The notes: generated by a model from the letters alone, not told the origin. 64,000 nt of DNA from Dromaius novaehollandiae (GCF_036370855.1 NC_088113.1:15396501-15460500); one strand, 5' to 3'; shown: positions 24,700 to 38,248, numbered from the stretch's first letter. A program made the numbers and translations.

Positions 24700-25660
24700 C
24701 TGTCGAAAGGCGAGGGGAAAGACGAGGGAAAAATCAGAGGCCTTGGGGACAAGACCCCAGCCTTGCCGCCGGCTCCGGCACTACCCCACGGGTCGGTCTG
24801 CCACGCAACCCGCTGGGCCGCCTTCCACAAGGGAATGGCTGCCATCCCCCCTGCCCCAAGCCCTGTCTCCCAAAACCGCTCCAGGGCTGCGGCCATCCCC
24901 CTGCCCCAAGCCCCTCCTCCCACAGCCGCCCCCAGCAAGCCCCCCCGCCCGACCCCTCTCCTCGCCCTCGCCTCCCCAGCGCCAGCCTGTCCCAAGCCCA
25001 ACCTGCCCCGCCGCCCAGCCCCGCACCTCCCCTGGCCGCGCTCCTCCCTCCCTCCCTCAGGGGGCGGCACCGGGCCCGGCCCTTCCGCGGCCGCCGCCGC
25101 CCCGCCTAGGAGGGCGCCCGGCGAAGGGGCTTTGCCCGCCGGGCCCCGCACCGGGCAGACGCGCTCGCTGCCCGGGCCCCTCCGCACACCCCGCGGGGTG
25201 GGTGTGGGTGTGTGCGCGGGGGGAACCCGCCCGCTGCAGAGGCCCCGCGGGCGCCATGTGCTGGGGGGGGCGGGGGGGGGAACTGTGCCCTCACGGCTTC
25301 CTTCTCCTGTCGGTTCCCCGCCAGGGCCTCCGGGGGCCGAGCGCAGCGTGGGCTCCCCAGGCAGCCCTGCTGCTGCGGCCTCCCCGGGCCCTCGTCCTCA
25401 TGCGGGGACATGGCGGCGACGCCACGTGTGGGGACAGGCGGGCGTTTTGCCACACTCAACCCCGGAGGAGGAGGAGGAGGAGGAGGATCTCCCAGCCGTA
25501 ATTGTCAGTCCTTAACCTTGTGCTCCCACTCGGCTGCAGGCCGCCGGGCTGAGCTGGATTGGTTTTCCGCTTTCAGAGTATTTAAAGTACTTCCCGCGTT
25601 TCGCTCGGGGAAGCGCTTCAGCCCGGGTTCCATGTCGGCCGAGCGTGGCTGAAGAGCTGG
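24700..25660 (-). promoter_or_regulatory. CpG island and inferred CTCFL promoter
   Basis: This block is strongly GC- and CpG-rich against AT-rich flanks, and it sits just 5' of the first CTCFL coding exon. Visible motifs are a CCAAT box on the minus strand (25562-25558), an ATGGCGGC YY1-like site (25408-25417), a CACGTG E-box (25423-25428), eight GGA units (25464-25487), and G8-C-G9 (25264-25280). A TATTTAAAG element at 25579-25587 reads on the plus strand. The minus CCAAT suggests a CTCFL start near 25.4-25.5 kb. The non-coding first exon and its donor cannot be fixed by eye. Long open frames here on both strands reflect high GC, not genes. Confidence 0.75.
25464..25487. repeat. (GGA)8 microsatellite in the CpG island
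   Basis: Eight exact GGA units, which read as (TCC)8 in the CTCFL direction. The purine/pyrimidine asymmetry and proximity to the expected start site suggest a variable promoter element; that is inference. Confidence 0.92.
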
Positions 25661-28084
25661 TGACCGCTAGCGCGGTGTCATCGCTTTCCCTTGGAGTGTT
25701 TTACAAAGTGGGCTGAAGTACGCTTGCAGAGGCAGTAGAGCGATATATAAGCATCATTATACTATACTTTAGTTCAGGATTGGTTATTCAGTGAAAGAAC
25801 AAGAAGTTTTAGGTTTAAGAGTCCTCCAAAGGCATTGTAAAAATGTCTTTGAGGTAAACTTGTAAGATTTGAGAAACTAACATTTAATCTTTTGTACCCT
25901 TCAAGGCTAGCAATTTGCAACCCTCCAACAGTTTATGAGTCCCACTTACTATTAGTACTCTATTATACACCGGTGCGAAGGAAGGATTTGGAGCCTTATC
26001 TCTAAATGATAGTTCAGTACGTTACAAAGTACAGCACGTGGTAAAGTGCCTTTAGCCTAGCATGATTCAGATCCCACTCAACAGTGTACTGAACTTAAAA
26101 CAAAAAAAAGCCCTAATTCATGGCTTTACTTACCTATGTAAGTAGCCCATTAAAACCAGCATTTTTGAAATGCCCTTAGTACAAAATAGCAGCAAATGTT
26201 TCTGATCTATTTAGCTGTACTGTTCAGTCAGGCGAGGTGGTATTTTGCACAAAGCCAATATTATGCTGTGCATACTGCATATTTCTGAATACAGTGTATG
26301 CTGCTGGGTATCCAGGATCCATGCATGCCATTTTCCACAGGATTTGGCAGGGACGTTATTATTTCTGCACTTTGGGCGCCCAAGAGAGTAGGTGCTATAC
26401 AACATCATTGGAAAAGGCAGTGATTGTAATTCCTGCAGAAGATCTAGCAATGAGAAGTACTAGGGTCATATCGGTGGGGCCGCTGTAACGAGTTGCAGAA
26501 TGAAAAATTAAAACCTGCACATCTTGAAAACCAAATCTCATGATGAGCCTGATTTTAGGTCATTGACATTACTGGGCTTTTTCTTCAGAGATAACAAGTT
26601 CTATAACTCCCATAAATACCCTTGACAACAACTGCTCCTATCCACAAGTCTGCAGGATCCTGAAGGCAAGAATAATATATCATTGTCTTTTATATTTAAT
26701 AAATGCAAGTTATTCATAACTATTAAGTTACTTGGAATCAACACAAATTCAAAGTAGTTATTTAAAGGAGACTATCTATTCCAACAACTTGGGGCCAATA
26801 TTTTAGTTAGACACCACATTATTTATAATCCACAGAATCGGTGGACTCTCAAAACCACAAGGAATAAGGTGCAGAATACAAAATACATTCATATAATTAC
26901 ACTGCTGGTGACTGCAGTCAGAAATTATACTTCTTACGCATTTCTGAATCTTTCCAAGTTGCTACTGTATACTATGCAATTATGATAGTTCAAGGGCACT
27001 GAGGAAAAAAGTTGTTATAATAATATATCCTCCTTTAGGTCATTTTAATGAGTTTCTGTGCACTTGAACAGTCATCAACATCCAAGTGCTGTCCTGCCTT
27101 GTACTTCTGCATTATTAATACCAGCACGGTCCATGCAGCCATAGTTAAAGGTCTGTCATTATTTCCATTATAAACTGATATTTTCAAGGATTTATAACTC
27201 AAACACAAAATAGCACTTCAATTCATTTTTCTTGAATTTAAAGGAACTACTTGGATCAGCAATCTAGAAATTCTACCACTCTCTAATTACATTTTGACAC
27301 AATAGAGGTTAACGGCTCCATAATGGCCATTATGGTCTATTGTATATAGAATCTCTGCAGTAACCAATACTGTCTGCTGCATCACCTATCTCTAACTGCA
27401 TTCAGGCTTTTACCCACTCCTCTGACGTGTCTATTCCTTTCTGCATTTATACCATGAAAAGAATAGAGAATCTTTTTCTTTTTTGCATCATAATTATATT
27501 TTGTGGGGGTAAACATATTCAATATGAATTAATGTTTATTAGGAGTATTTTCTAATAGAGAATTTCACTGATTCCCATTCTCTTGTGCTAAACAAAGGTT
27601 ACATAAAAAACAAAGCTGCAGATAAATTGCTGATAAGAATCTACCAGTGCATGAAGGTGAATACATGGACAACTAAAATCCTAAATCAGCAGACTAAATT
27701 CTACTCTTGGCTGCACTAGGGAAACAGAGGAGACTTGGGTCTGATCTGTGTTTTTCCCTGTGTATAAGCAGCTCAGCTATTTTTGACATGAGTAAAATAC
27801 TGGATTATTTGTTCAGATTCTCACTCTAAATCGGAACAGTGTCTTTTATACATTTAAGATGCTGAGTGCCTGTTAGGCGCAGCTGACTTTTATAAAAAGG
27901 TACATCACTATGGAAGAAAGCATCTTTGACCTTGAAGTTAATTCAGAGTCTTCAGTTTGATTCCCTTCCTGTGTTTTAGAAAGTCACTTCAGATGACTGC
28001 AGAGGCAGTGTAAGCAGCCATTATTGTGTGTATTTTGCACCTCCATCTTCCTGTCATAGGTCTGAAACTATAGTCCCTTGATGC

Positions 28085-28130
28085 CAATAGAAGGTCTGCC
28101 ATCGATTTAAATGGGTTTGGAATTAGGCCC
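28085..28130. repeat. Fragment of an old dispersed repeat (CATTGA-TTCAATGG-type core)
   Basis: The plus strand has GCCATCGATTTAAATGGG followed by TTTGGAATTAGGCCC. This resembles a motif common in dispersed sauropsid repeats, CCATTGACTTCAATGGG followed by a GATTAGGCCC-like segment. I do not recall the family name. Assignment is by eye. Confidence 0.4.
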
Positions 28131-31100
28131 AGAATAGATAAATATGTGAAGCAATAATGGTGCGATTTATTTGCAGATTTTTGACCTGTCCACAAAACTC
28201 CGAGTAGATCAGGACTGTTACAGCATGGGATCAATTCAGGTAATAGAAAGAAAAAGAAAAAAGAAAAAAAGACCAAAGCAAAAAAGCCAAAAAAGGAAGC
28301 CCCAATTTAACCTTACATGCTCAGAATAATCCCATTTATGATATTGTTTCTTGTTCTTGAAAACTCCATTTTCATCCAGAACATGACTCCTGTTAGTCTA
28401 CTAGAAAGCTCAGCCTTTTTGTTGTGACTTATTTTGACAGCTTTAATATCCTATTCCACCTGGCATCTGGAAAGTTTTCCATTATCACTTTCCTCCAATG
28501 TCTCAGTTTTGTTTCCAAGTGTATGTTGTATTTACACTACGCCCGTCATAGTGGTATCTGTATGCCTTAACACTGGTCTAAGAACATACACTCCTTTACT
28601 TTTTCTCTTACACTAGGGACAATTGCTACCTTCATCACCTATTTTGCAGAGAGATAGTGCCCCTCTTAATACTGACAGCAGTAAATAACCTTCCCCACAC
28701 CACCACCTATTTCACAGGAATCGAGTACAGCGTTATAATCTAATTCATATGCTTCCTTTAAATATTGTTCAGTTATGAAGCTGTAGTCACTAAATGGTTG
28801 AAATCTTTCCACTGCACTTTCTGGTGTTATTGTTAACTTGCTGTTCCTTTAGCATTTGCCTTTCACACTGATGAAGCACTTCAGAGACCACCAGAAACCG
28901 TAATTAAAAAATGAAAGCATGTCAGCTAATGAGCAAGATAAAAAAATTGGATTATATTCTTTTGGATGCTGTTCTAGGAAACAGAAAGTTGCAGATTCAG
29001 AATTAACTTGATTCTCAGGAGAAATTATACATTCTGCATTTCAGAGCAGATAGTGATCATTTGGAAAGACGACTATTATTAAAGTAAGCTTTTTCTCCCC
29101 CAGACATGCCCTGAGATGGGAGTTGCAGTTTATTTCAGCAGATGTCATTTAGTGTTTAGATCTGACCTGGATTCACACAAAAAAGCGTAAGGCTCTGTTC
29201 CCATCTCTACAGCCATATAAAGCTACTCAGGCCTCAGACCCAGGAACTTCAGAACATACAGTCCTACTTGTTTCTTTACTTACTCCTCAAAGCAAGGGGG
29301 ATATGGGAGCACAGCAAAGCAAAGACAGATGAACGTCATCTTGGAGGGTATTGACTGACTAGTGACTAGCCCAGCAATAAATGACAACTTGGCTTTCTTG
29401 GTGCACAGAGAAGGACGAGGAGAGATGCGGAGCTCACGCTGAGGCGCAGCGCTTGCTTGGGCTGTGCCATTCCCGCACGGTCAGCTTGCTGAGGGCTGTG
29501 CCTAGGGCATGGTGAAAGCTTTGCTTTGCTCTCTTTGCTCCAGTGTTCATCTTGGCTTTGAGAGATGGGAATCATCTCTTTTTAAATACAAGTGGGCCTC
29601 ATAGAAGAACCCAAGCAGCTTCTAGTCAGTTAAAGGACTTCTGCTTTTAAGTCTTGCCTATACTTTTAAAGTACTGTCCCATACTGTTAATAATTACAAT
29701 TATATAGCATGACAAAAACAGAAAAGGCATAATAATATAGAGATGTGGCATATATAAAAGAGGAAGTATTTAACATAAACTTCTTGGAGCTCAAAGTACC
29801 AGGGCTGATTGCTCAGACACAAGTTGTGGAAATAGTCTAAAAAACATTAACCATAATTGCAATTTATCTATTAACCTTTTCATCTAATATCAAGACATAT
29901 TTAGAAACAGTTCCCTCATCCAGTAACACACAATTTGCTGCTTATGGCAGACAACAGACTTGTGCACCTGGGTCTGCTGGGAAGAAGGGTGTTTGCCTTA
30001 GAAGCATATTACTTCTTCCATTTCAAAAGACAATAACATGGTTACACAGTTAGCTACACCTCGGTGACTTCCACTGTTTTTATAGACTGCTCTTTAATCC
30101 AAGAGATAACAAAGAAAGTTTTAAAGACAACTCCCTTTAGTTAGTCAGTAAAGGTTCTTGCTGCTGTTTGTGCAAGGGTCAGAGAGTTAAAAGTTTAAAA
30201 GGCAGAAAGTTTTCTTCTTGTTTTGACTAAACTGGAGGAAACGTGCTAGAGCTGTGCAGAATTTGATTGCCAAACACAAAGTGAAGATACACAGTGAGAA
30301 AAGATAGTAAAGGTTTAACTCAACTGATGTAAGAAACAAAATTCAAGGATGCCCGTGTTTCCTTGCTTTTATCACATTGTTAATCTTTAATCAGGAAAAC
30401 AGTTCTGAGAACAGCTCTTTGTGCACAGCTAAGCAGGCATCAGTGCTTGGAAGTTAATAGGATCACCAGAGAACGAGACTATTAAATCATTGTCCTAATA
30501 AATCAATGAGTGAGATGTACAACCCAAAGGAGTTCAAATTCTGCTTCCACGTGGATATGTAGTGTGCACATTAAACCTTGCAAAATCAGCAGTAAGAAGT
30601 TGGTTGGTGGGTTCAGAAGAGCAATGGCTTTCCATGCGAGCTTTTTGCAGCTTAGGTCACAAATCTGCGCAAGTGCTAAAGTTTCTGGGGCACCTGAATA
30701 GAGCTTCCTCATGTTAAAATCCAAAGAAATCTAGAATGGGCTACAAAATTTTTAAGGGCATATTTAAAGGAATGCATATTAGCGTGACTTCACTGACAGC
30801 AGGTGAATTACACCTTGATATTTATCAGCAGAGATATCTTAAAACTTAAAATCTTCCTCCTTGCTTTAGTAACAAACCATCATTTATAAGGAGCAAAAAC
30901 AACCTCATGCCTCTCCATCAGGGACTGGTAACACAAAAGATGCATGTCTCCTACACCATATTTCTACGCTCCTGTAAGAATAAACAAAATCAGCTTTATT
31001 GTCCTCCTCTTTATAATCTTTCTAAGCACTGAGATGAGGAAGTGCCTAGAAAGCCAATGAAAACAGCCAAGTGGCTGGTGTATTCTGAATAATGGTTATT

Positions 31101-34100
31101 ACTCTGTTCAGAGCTATCTCGCTATTAACTTATGGTCTTTTATTCTGTCATTCATAGCAGCCTTCTTTTGTGCTCTCTTAAACAGTAAGATCTCCTGGGC
31201 AGAGAGCATTGTATGTTTTCACCCAATAAAATGAGGTACTGCCTTGGTACTGTTGCAATGCAAATTTGCAAACTGTTCAAGGTTAGCAAGTGGGTTACTT
31301 TTTTCTATTTGCAGTATGCAAGTCAGTTGCTATTCAATTGTACATATCAGTTTAAGCTCATGTCTAAGAGGTTTCTCTTTAAGTAAACAGTATTCATATG
31401 CTTATGAATCAGCCTGAATTAGTAAGTCTGGATACAGGTGGTCAATCAACAGAAACGAGTACAGCACAGTCAGACTTCTGTCTTTTTGCTGACCTAAAAG
31501 GATAAGAAAAGACTGTGGTCTCCAGGGCCCAGTTGATGCCTTGGCCTCTTTACTGAGACTGTCATTCATAGCAATAATCATAGTTGTGACACTTCTCTGG
31601 CAGGAACCATTTATACTGGCCATCAAAGATGCTTTTACATTGAAAGAAACATCCCATTGTGGTCCGCCTGTGTTGCCTTCTTCCTATTGGAAATGTGCTA
31701 AGCAATTAGTGTACAGTATGTAGGATTTCGCCTGACCTCTTAACACTTGCATCAGGGTTTACCAGTAAACACGCAATCTATTACAGAGGTAATTGGTTTT
31801 TGTAATATTGATTTTCCTGCCAGTCAGGTTCAAGAACCAAAAGGTATGTAGTGCTTGACATAGGCACATTTGCCTGCTGACCTTTAGATGTAACCTGACT
31901 TATTTCTGCATGATCAGCTTCTCTATCCTTTTGTTGTTTCAGTGTTACAAAATGCTTGAAATATTCATCAAAGCTGTTTTCCTGAGAAAAATGTAGAACA
32001 AATCATGTTTGAAACAGAAAACACAGTTCAGCCCAGGTTGGTGCTTTTGTGCTGCTGGCAAAGCAGAAAACAGATTATAGTAAATGTATTTCCTTTCAAG
32101 TAAGAACATATTATTTGCATTACAATAATTTAAAGAGGACCCAGCAGAGAGTACTACCTGTGGCCCAGAACATAAATATGGTAAGAGATAATGATCTTGT
32201 CTAATTAGGTTTTAAATGCCTCAGGACAGGAACTGTCAAACTAGGAAGAATGCACAAGAGTGAAAGTGGCATTATCACCTCCCAGTCCCCTTCCTATAGG
32301 GGGAATAAAAGTTCAGGGATGTCATGTCAAAGAGGAAATCCATAGCAGGAAACCCAGCGCAGAGCCTAGATCTTCGAGTCTGTGCCCATGCTTGCTGTCC
32401 AGAGCCTATTTAGAGCACTGGGCTGGTGAAAGAGGTATAGAAACGGGTGTCCATTGGGTCAGATTGCACATGATGAGGGATGAAAATGGCAAGAGACATA
32501 AAAGGTGAATGGGAGTATTTAAATAAATGAAAAAAGCACACTGCCGCTCAGGTGGGCAGAGCTGTGTAACACTGAAATGTTCCTGAATGGAGTGCTGCTA
32601 ACAAGCAAAGGAGCACAGAGAGAAACAGGGAACAGCACAGAATGGGAAGGAGCAAGAGGAATCAGGGTTTTCTCATCTCAGAAAAAGTAAGCCAGTTTTA
32701 AAAAGGTGATGCTATTGCGTTCCATAGGGCCTGAGCAGGTGAAATCTTTGTCCAGGGGCACAGTTAGCAGAACCGCAGTAACCAGCAAGAAGCCAGAAGA
32801 CTGCTATGGAACAAAAGGCTGAAACAGAGCCTGCTGCTTAAAACTGTGGGTTTGCTACAAGGATATTTGTCATTTATCCCCTCCACAGGTAGGAAGCAGG
32901 GAGTCCTTGACAGCTGCAAACACACAGCTACGTGGTAAACAGATTTCGCTCCAGCAAGGGTTACCCATTTTTATTTGCAAAGCTGATTCTCAGTGCCATC
33001 TGGGCTTTGTATGACTGAATAGAGCAGATGCTGCATAGGTGAAGGGAAACACACAACCTTATGCTGACTATTTTCCACTCTGTTTAGTACAGTTTGTCCC
33101 CTTCTCTCCTGGCTGTGGTTCTGCTGTGCATCCAGCCAAAAAATGTATTAACCACGCAAAAATAGTTATGTTCTTATCAACCTTGTGCTGGCGAGGATAA
33201 AGCCAGTCAAGCTCTTCTTGGGCCCAAACTCTCCACGGGCCTATCAGATCCTCCACAGTAGATTAGGAGAGCTCCCAAACTCACACTTCAGAGGATTGCT
33301 TGTACATGGCTGCTCTTCAGATAGCAGTGGCTACAGAGCCCATTACCCAAATATTCACGCTGATGCCTGCTATGGGTGTTACGTAAGAGAGACGAGTCCC
33401 CAGATTGGAGTCACGGGTGGAGAAGGGTGCTCCAAAAGTGACTACTCATTAGCATTATGTGAATCAACCCCATCTCCAGAACTAATAAGCTGGTGAGAGA
33501 GAAGGATGAACAGCAACATGCTGCTCAGAGCCGCTACGTGAGCCAGCACCATTAATGGGGACCACTTGCCTTGGTTGCCTGCTCTGTGGATTCCCTGAGC
33601 CTGCAGTGCTGCCTCCCACATGAGATCCAGGTGTAAAATCAGAGTGCAAGGCTAAATGTCTATAACGTCTCAAGCTGCTGGAAGAATCTCCCATCTCAGG
33701 ACTGGACCGTGGCCTGCATGTGTGCTCTCTTGTGTTGCTGAGATGGGTTGCCAGTGTGACAAATTAAAGCCAGTGGAAAAGGGGAATTAAAACCACAATA
33801 TCCTTTACAGACAGTCAGTGTATGAGCCACAATACCACCCTACTCAGGGCTCCAGTTTTCATTCCTTACAAGAGAAAACAGAAGAGAAAACCTTCACTTT
33901 CACTTGGTGACTAGAACCATATCTCAGAGCCTGTAAAAGTCAGCCTGTAAGGAAAAGTCCCAGAGTACATAGTTCCCTTGCCAAAGCAGAGGAATGACAA
34001 GCAAGAAAGACATCCGCCTGCGGCATAAGGTTAGTCTTGGCATCAGGTACTGTGACACAACAAGGACTTCCCCTAAAGCACAGCTCAGGGTTGAGCCCTC

Positions 34101-35289
34101 GAGGCGGTACTAAACATCCAAGGTTCATGACTTTGATTAGAAAACAGGAGCAAGTACTAATGCATGGCAACTTTCTTCCATTACTTTTGAGAAGTTTTTG
34201 CATGTCTGTTGTCAAGATGAAAATGCTGGACTGGCTAGTGAAAGTAGCACATAATCAGGGGAAAAAAATAGCCAGGCTTATCCCTTCCCACTTCTCTGCA
34301 ACGAGAACAAGCCGCCTAACTTTGGAGACAGACTAAAAAGTTACACTACCATAGCGATCCACCAACACATTAAGACAATCTTACAAGCTGCCTAGAGACA
34401 AATAATGGTGTATCGGTTATGACTGGAGACTCACGGCATGCAGCGCTCTGTCCGTGCTGGTCCCAGAGACCCAGCTTCACCGTTCACACAGCACAACCCA
34501 CAGGGAAAGGACTATGTGGCACCTGTGGCTATATCCTCCACCAAATGTAATGCAGCTGTGTCAGGTGCTGAAGAACCAGCCATAAGAAATGTGGTTGTGA
34601 GGTGGAAATGTCACACAGGTGTGTGGGGGGGTGGGATAAACTTTGGCTCTGTTGCAGATTCTTTTGCCATTGTAGGCAATGTGTGTAGTTCAGGTTTTCT
34701 TTGGTAAAATTCAGGGAGCATTCCCCGATGTTGTCTCTGTAAGCTGTCCATTTAGCTGGGCAAGGACTGACCTTGGATCTGGGTTTGTGCAGCAACTAAT
34801 ACAATGACAATTGCAGTATGTTCAACATCAACAGAGCACAGCATCATAGGAAAAAAAACAATTAGGAAAATGTTCTCGAGTTAGCAGAACAGCCCAGAGA
34901 ATCTTTTTTTAAAAAAGCCCTATTATTTTATAACAAAACAATAGGTGTCACATGAAAACTTTTTTGTGAAGTGACAATATCTAGGATGATTAGCAAGGGG
35001 AGGGGAGTAGTGTTTCTATTATATGCCATTAACAACTTTCAAATCTCATTGAGTGCTTTATTGCACCTCTCTGTAGTGATGAGGTCTAAAACTTTCTTGT
35101 GACACTCTCTGAGCATCTAAAGAACCTTTACATTTACTGCTCTGGGTTCTAGTAAGTCAGTCTAAATTGAAGTGCTCAAAACCTTTATTTTGAACAGCCT
35201 GAATGGTGTCCATCAAAGCAAACATCCTAAAAACACTTCTTTCAAGATACTTACTGAACACAATCATCTAGAAATGTCAGATTCACACT

Positions 35290-35433
35290 CATTTAAATAA
35301 TTTGACAGCTTCCAAGACACCTGATGAGCATCACATTCAAGTGTCAAAAAAGTACAGAGGAAAAGTGCCAAGAAGAGTTTAAACCAAAAGAGTTGTACCA
35401 GCTAATAGATGAGAGGTATTATAATAGTTACTG

Positions 35434-35470
<37 letters not shown>

Positions 35471-35478
35471 ATTTAAAT
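35290..35478 (+). mobile_element. Candidate retroposed insert with 34-nt poly(A) and 9-bp flanking repeat
   Basis: A run of 34 A (35436-35469) ends a segment of about 137 bp of otherwise unique sequence. CATTTAAAT occurs directly before the segment (35290-35298) and again directly after the A run (35470-35478), as expected for a target-site duplication made by target-primed reverse transcription. The insert sequence is not one I recognise, and no coding content is visible. A poly(A) microsatellite with a chance AT-rich 9-mer match is the alternative. Confidence 0.45.
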
Positions 35479-37971
35479 GGAAAATAAACTTTACATTACA
35501 GATACTTTTTTTGAAAAAAAGCCATTACATCTCCCCACCTCCCATATTTCTCACTAGTGAGATTTCCCAGCTTACTAAATCCAAAAACCAGGAGCACGTG
35601 TAGCAAACAGCAGCACAACTGATGCTGGGTGGGCAGCTCAAAACCACTACAGCTGAACTGCTGGAGATGCTACTTGCATTTTTTGTGGGAGCCACTGGGA
35701 GTTACGAGAATTCACAATATCTTCAGATTAAACCTTTAACACCTCATGCTGGGTATGTAAAAGTTGAATCTCCCAAATGAGAAGGTTCTTGGGAAAATCT
35801 GGGCCCTGACTTGTATAGCTCCAGTTATTCCATTGTACCGCAGTACGACGTAGTATGCATGTTTTATATAGGGGCTTGAGGCTCACTGAGTGTTTGTAAT
35901 ATGCTTTGAGATCCTCTGATGAGAGGTGTTACCTAAATACAAGTAATTTGATGCTTAAGTGTCTAGAATTCCCAGTGGACATCTGCACTCAAGCCCTGCT
36001 GCCATCACAAATGAAAAACATTTGGAATCCTTAATGTGATTTTTAATGGACATATGTTCATAACACAGTGCCACCAATTTGGCATATTTAGTGTCTTCTC
36101 AAGAGAAGCCCACAGTTTGTATAGCAAGATTGTGGGAGGTTAGGATTGCAGTGTGAGAAAATTTGCACAACACCTGCCTGACTATAATTTAATTGGCAGA
36201 AACTAATGCTCTGGGTTTGGGGTTTTTTTTTTCCTCCACTCAAAACTGAAGAGTCACTAGGACTAATCCCACTCTGTTACACTGTCAATTTTAAGCTTTC
36301 ATTTGGGCTTTACTCGTGCTGCAATGAGATCACTGTCAGGCCCACTGGCTTTCCTTCCACAAACTGAAGTGCTGCTGTTTTACTCTCGCTTTGTTATTTG
36401 TGTGCATAATGACCTTTATTTGGCCATCACCAAGGGCTCTTGAGTTTTTTTGCACTTCACTGAAATACCGGTACGCTTAGTATTGTTGAGGATTATACCG
36501 CACTCTATTTTTAATGAAGTATTTAAGAATATACTTTAATAAGAAAAAGGATGGCCAAAATATTCCTGATCAGCTCGACTTGTGACACAGTACGCAGACG
36601 CAAAACACAAACAGCACTGCTGTCATTATTAAGCTGTCTTTGATTTTACCTTTCCTTGCTGCCAAGCCCCTTCTGGAGCAATCTTTAGCACCTCTTATCC
36701 TACCAGATTTTTGTTTTCCTTTTCAGGAGTGTTTGGCTTTGCTGTGCATCAAGGACAGCCCCTGTTACTTCACTATTTTCCTTCCTTTGCTTTTACAAAA
36801 CATAATAAAAGGCTTTGCAGGAAAGATAGGAGGATGCAGTCCCAAGGGAAGAGTTCCTGTGATCACCAGCCACTTCACTTGTGGGAGTCTTCAGCTCCAT
36901 GATGTTTTATGCACGAAAGCTGCCGGGCCAGGAGGAGTCCCGATCCACGCTGCTCTGCCAAGCCTGGCCGTTCGGGGCTTGCAAGCCAGTGCTGTCTGTA
37001 TCAATGAAAGCCTTTTAGAAAAGTGTCACTGCCTGGCGTGGACCTGGGTGGGTGGCAGGTTGTGAACATCCTTTATGTAGTACACTCGCATCAATTTTGT
37101 TGATTTAAAGAAGTCCCTGAACCTTAACTCAGATTACCAGGTCCTGCTCTGCGAGCTGCTGTTGACAATGTATTAGACCTGCGGTGGAAGCCCCATCAGC
37201 ATCAATGCTTGCCAGGGTTTGACCTGAAAGGATCGTGTCACCCAGCCCCCAGACACTGCTGGGACTGGGTGTAAATGGAACGAGATGAAATGGCAGCAGG
37301 TTTTATTTGTCTGCCGATACCTACACAGTCATGGTAAGACATGTATGTAAATATGTATATATACATGTATGGATAGTGAACTCTATACCTACACATGAAG
37401 CAAGTATGCAGTCACATTCCCGAGCAGTTTTGTGCCTTGTCTTTGGGTATTAATTTAAAGATGGATTAATATTTTATGGCCCCCCATAAGTCCCCAGTAA
37501 ATTAACAAATAAGATCATAAGGAGGGGGGTTAATCACTAAGACACTTGCTGACCTGCCTCTTCTCTGTGCTTGTAGTGATGGAAAATAACTGTTCAGCTT
37601 GCAAGAGCCTGAAGCGAGCCATAATCAAAAGCTTTTTCTCTCCAGCACTATAGGAAACCCAACGCTGAGATTTGCATTGCTTGTATTTTTAGAATTGCAC
37701 GGAGAAAAATAAGGCTGTAGGCATATGTAGTGGGTATTCAGGCCTGTCACTGGTGAGTGCTGAACTTTATCCCTGGATCAGCAACATTCCCAAGGTAAGC
37801 AAGTACACCTTGGACGAGCCTCCACTTCACAGCCAACTAGCAAGCGGCGGCTTACAAAACGCGCCGACTGTGCTTTGCCTGGCTGACCCCCCGTTCCCCG
37901 TTCCAGATACTCTTTGTACTCAACCTTTCCCTCACACCGAGTTATGATGCTTTGGGTTTCAAAGCCAAACT

Positions 37972-37985
37972 AGATCAAAGTTTGG
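37972..37985 (+). promoter_or_regulatory. Possible HNF4/DR1-like site upstream of PCK1
   Basis: AGATCAAAGTTTGG lies about 265-275 bp upstream of the inferred PCK1 start and partly matches the nuclear-receptor DR1/HNF4 pattern (CAAAGTTCA type). Mammalian PCK1 promoters bind HNF4 and related receptors further upstream. This match is imperfect and could be chance. Confidence 0.25.
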
Positions 37986-38130
37986 ACGAATGGGTAAATT
38001 TTCCAACTGCTTCAAACAGCAGACCCGGAGGCTAAGAGTCATTGCTTTCAGCATTCATTAATCAAACCTGTTAAATGATTACCTCTTCAGGGCTGTTTTG
38101 TTGACAGCTCTTCACGATGACAATGTGTCA

Positions 38131-38145
38131 GTGGCAGTGTCCCAA
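38131..38145 (+). promoter_or_regulatory. NF1-like site in the PCK1 promoter
   Basis: GTGGCAGTGTCCCAA fits the bipartite NF1 pattern TTGGC-N5-GCCAA with two mismatches. It lies just 5' of the CRE, about -118 to -104 from the inferred start. From memory, rat PCK1 has an NF1 (P1) site at an equivalent place. Assignment is by pattern and position only. Confidence 0.5.
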
Positions 38146-38159
38146 GGCACATTCAGTGG

Positions 38160-38167
38160 TGACGTCA
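38160..38167 (+). promoter_or_regulatory. Consensus cAMP-response element (CRE) of PCK1
   Basis: TGACGTCA is the full palindromic CRE. It starts 59 bp before the TATA element, about -89 to -82 from the inferred start. The well-studied rat PCK1 CRE lies at about -90 to -82, so position and motif both agree. It should bind CREB and C/EBP-type factors and mediate glucagon/cAMP induction. Confidence 0.85.
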
Positions 38168-38218
38168 AGGACAAGCCTCCCTCACCTCACCTAGTGGGCC
38201 GGGCGCCTCCACGAAGAC

Positions 38219-38226
38219 TATTTAAG
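38219..38226 (+). promoter_or_regulatory. TATA element of PCK1
   Basis: TATTTAAG matches the TATTTAAA-type TATA box of mammalian PCK1 and lies at the correct distance downstream of the CRE. It predicts transcription starting near 38247-38252. Confidence 0.85.
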
Positions 38227-38248
38227 AAAGGAGAATGCCTCCTTGGAA

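Larger units (their letters stand above)
25661..38100. other. Intergenic DNA between CTCFL and PCK1 5' ends
   Basis: No exon or RNA gene was found. The region separates two divergently transcribed genes and so holds the upstream regulatory DNA of PCK1. An A-rich tract lies at 28244-28297, and a poly(A)-tailed insertion-like segment at 35290-35478. The longest open frame (36640-37065, plus) has no recognisable domain and no supporting splice context. Confidence 0.65.

Noticed and set aside
24207-25652. Several long open frames on both strands in the CpG island (up to 313 codons)
   Set aside because: They are low-complexity Pro/Ala/Gly/Arg translations of GC-rich DNA. The same DNA is explained by the CTCFL first coding exon and its promoter.
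36640-37065. 141-codon plus-strand frame upstream of PCK1
   Set aside because: No recognisable domain, no splice context, and overlapping frames of similar size exist; most likely chance.
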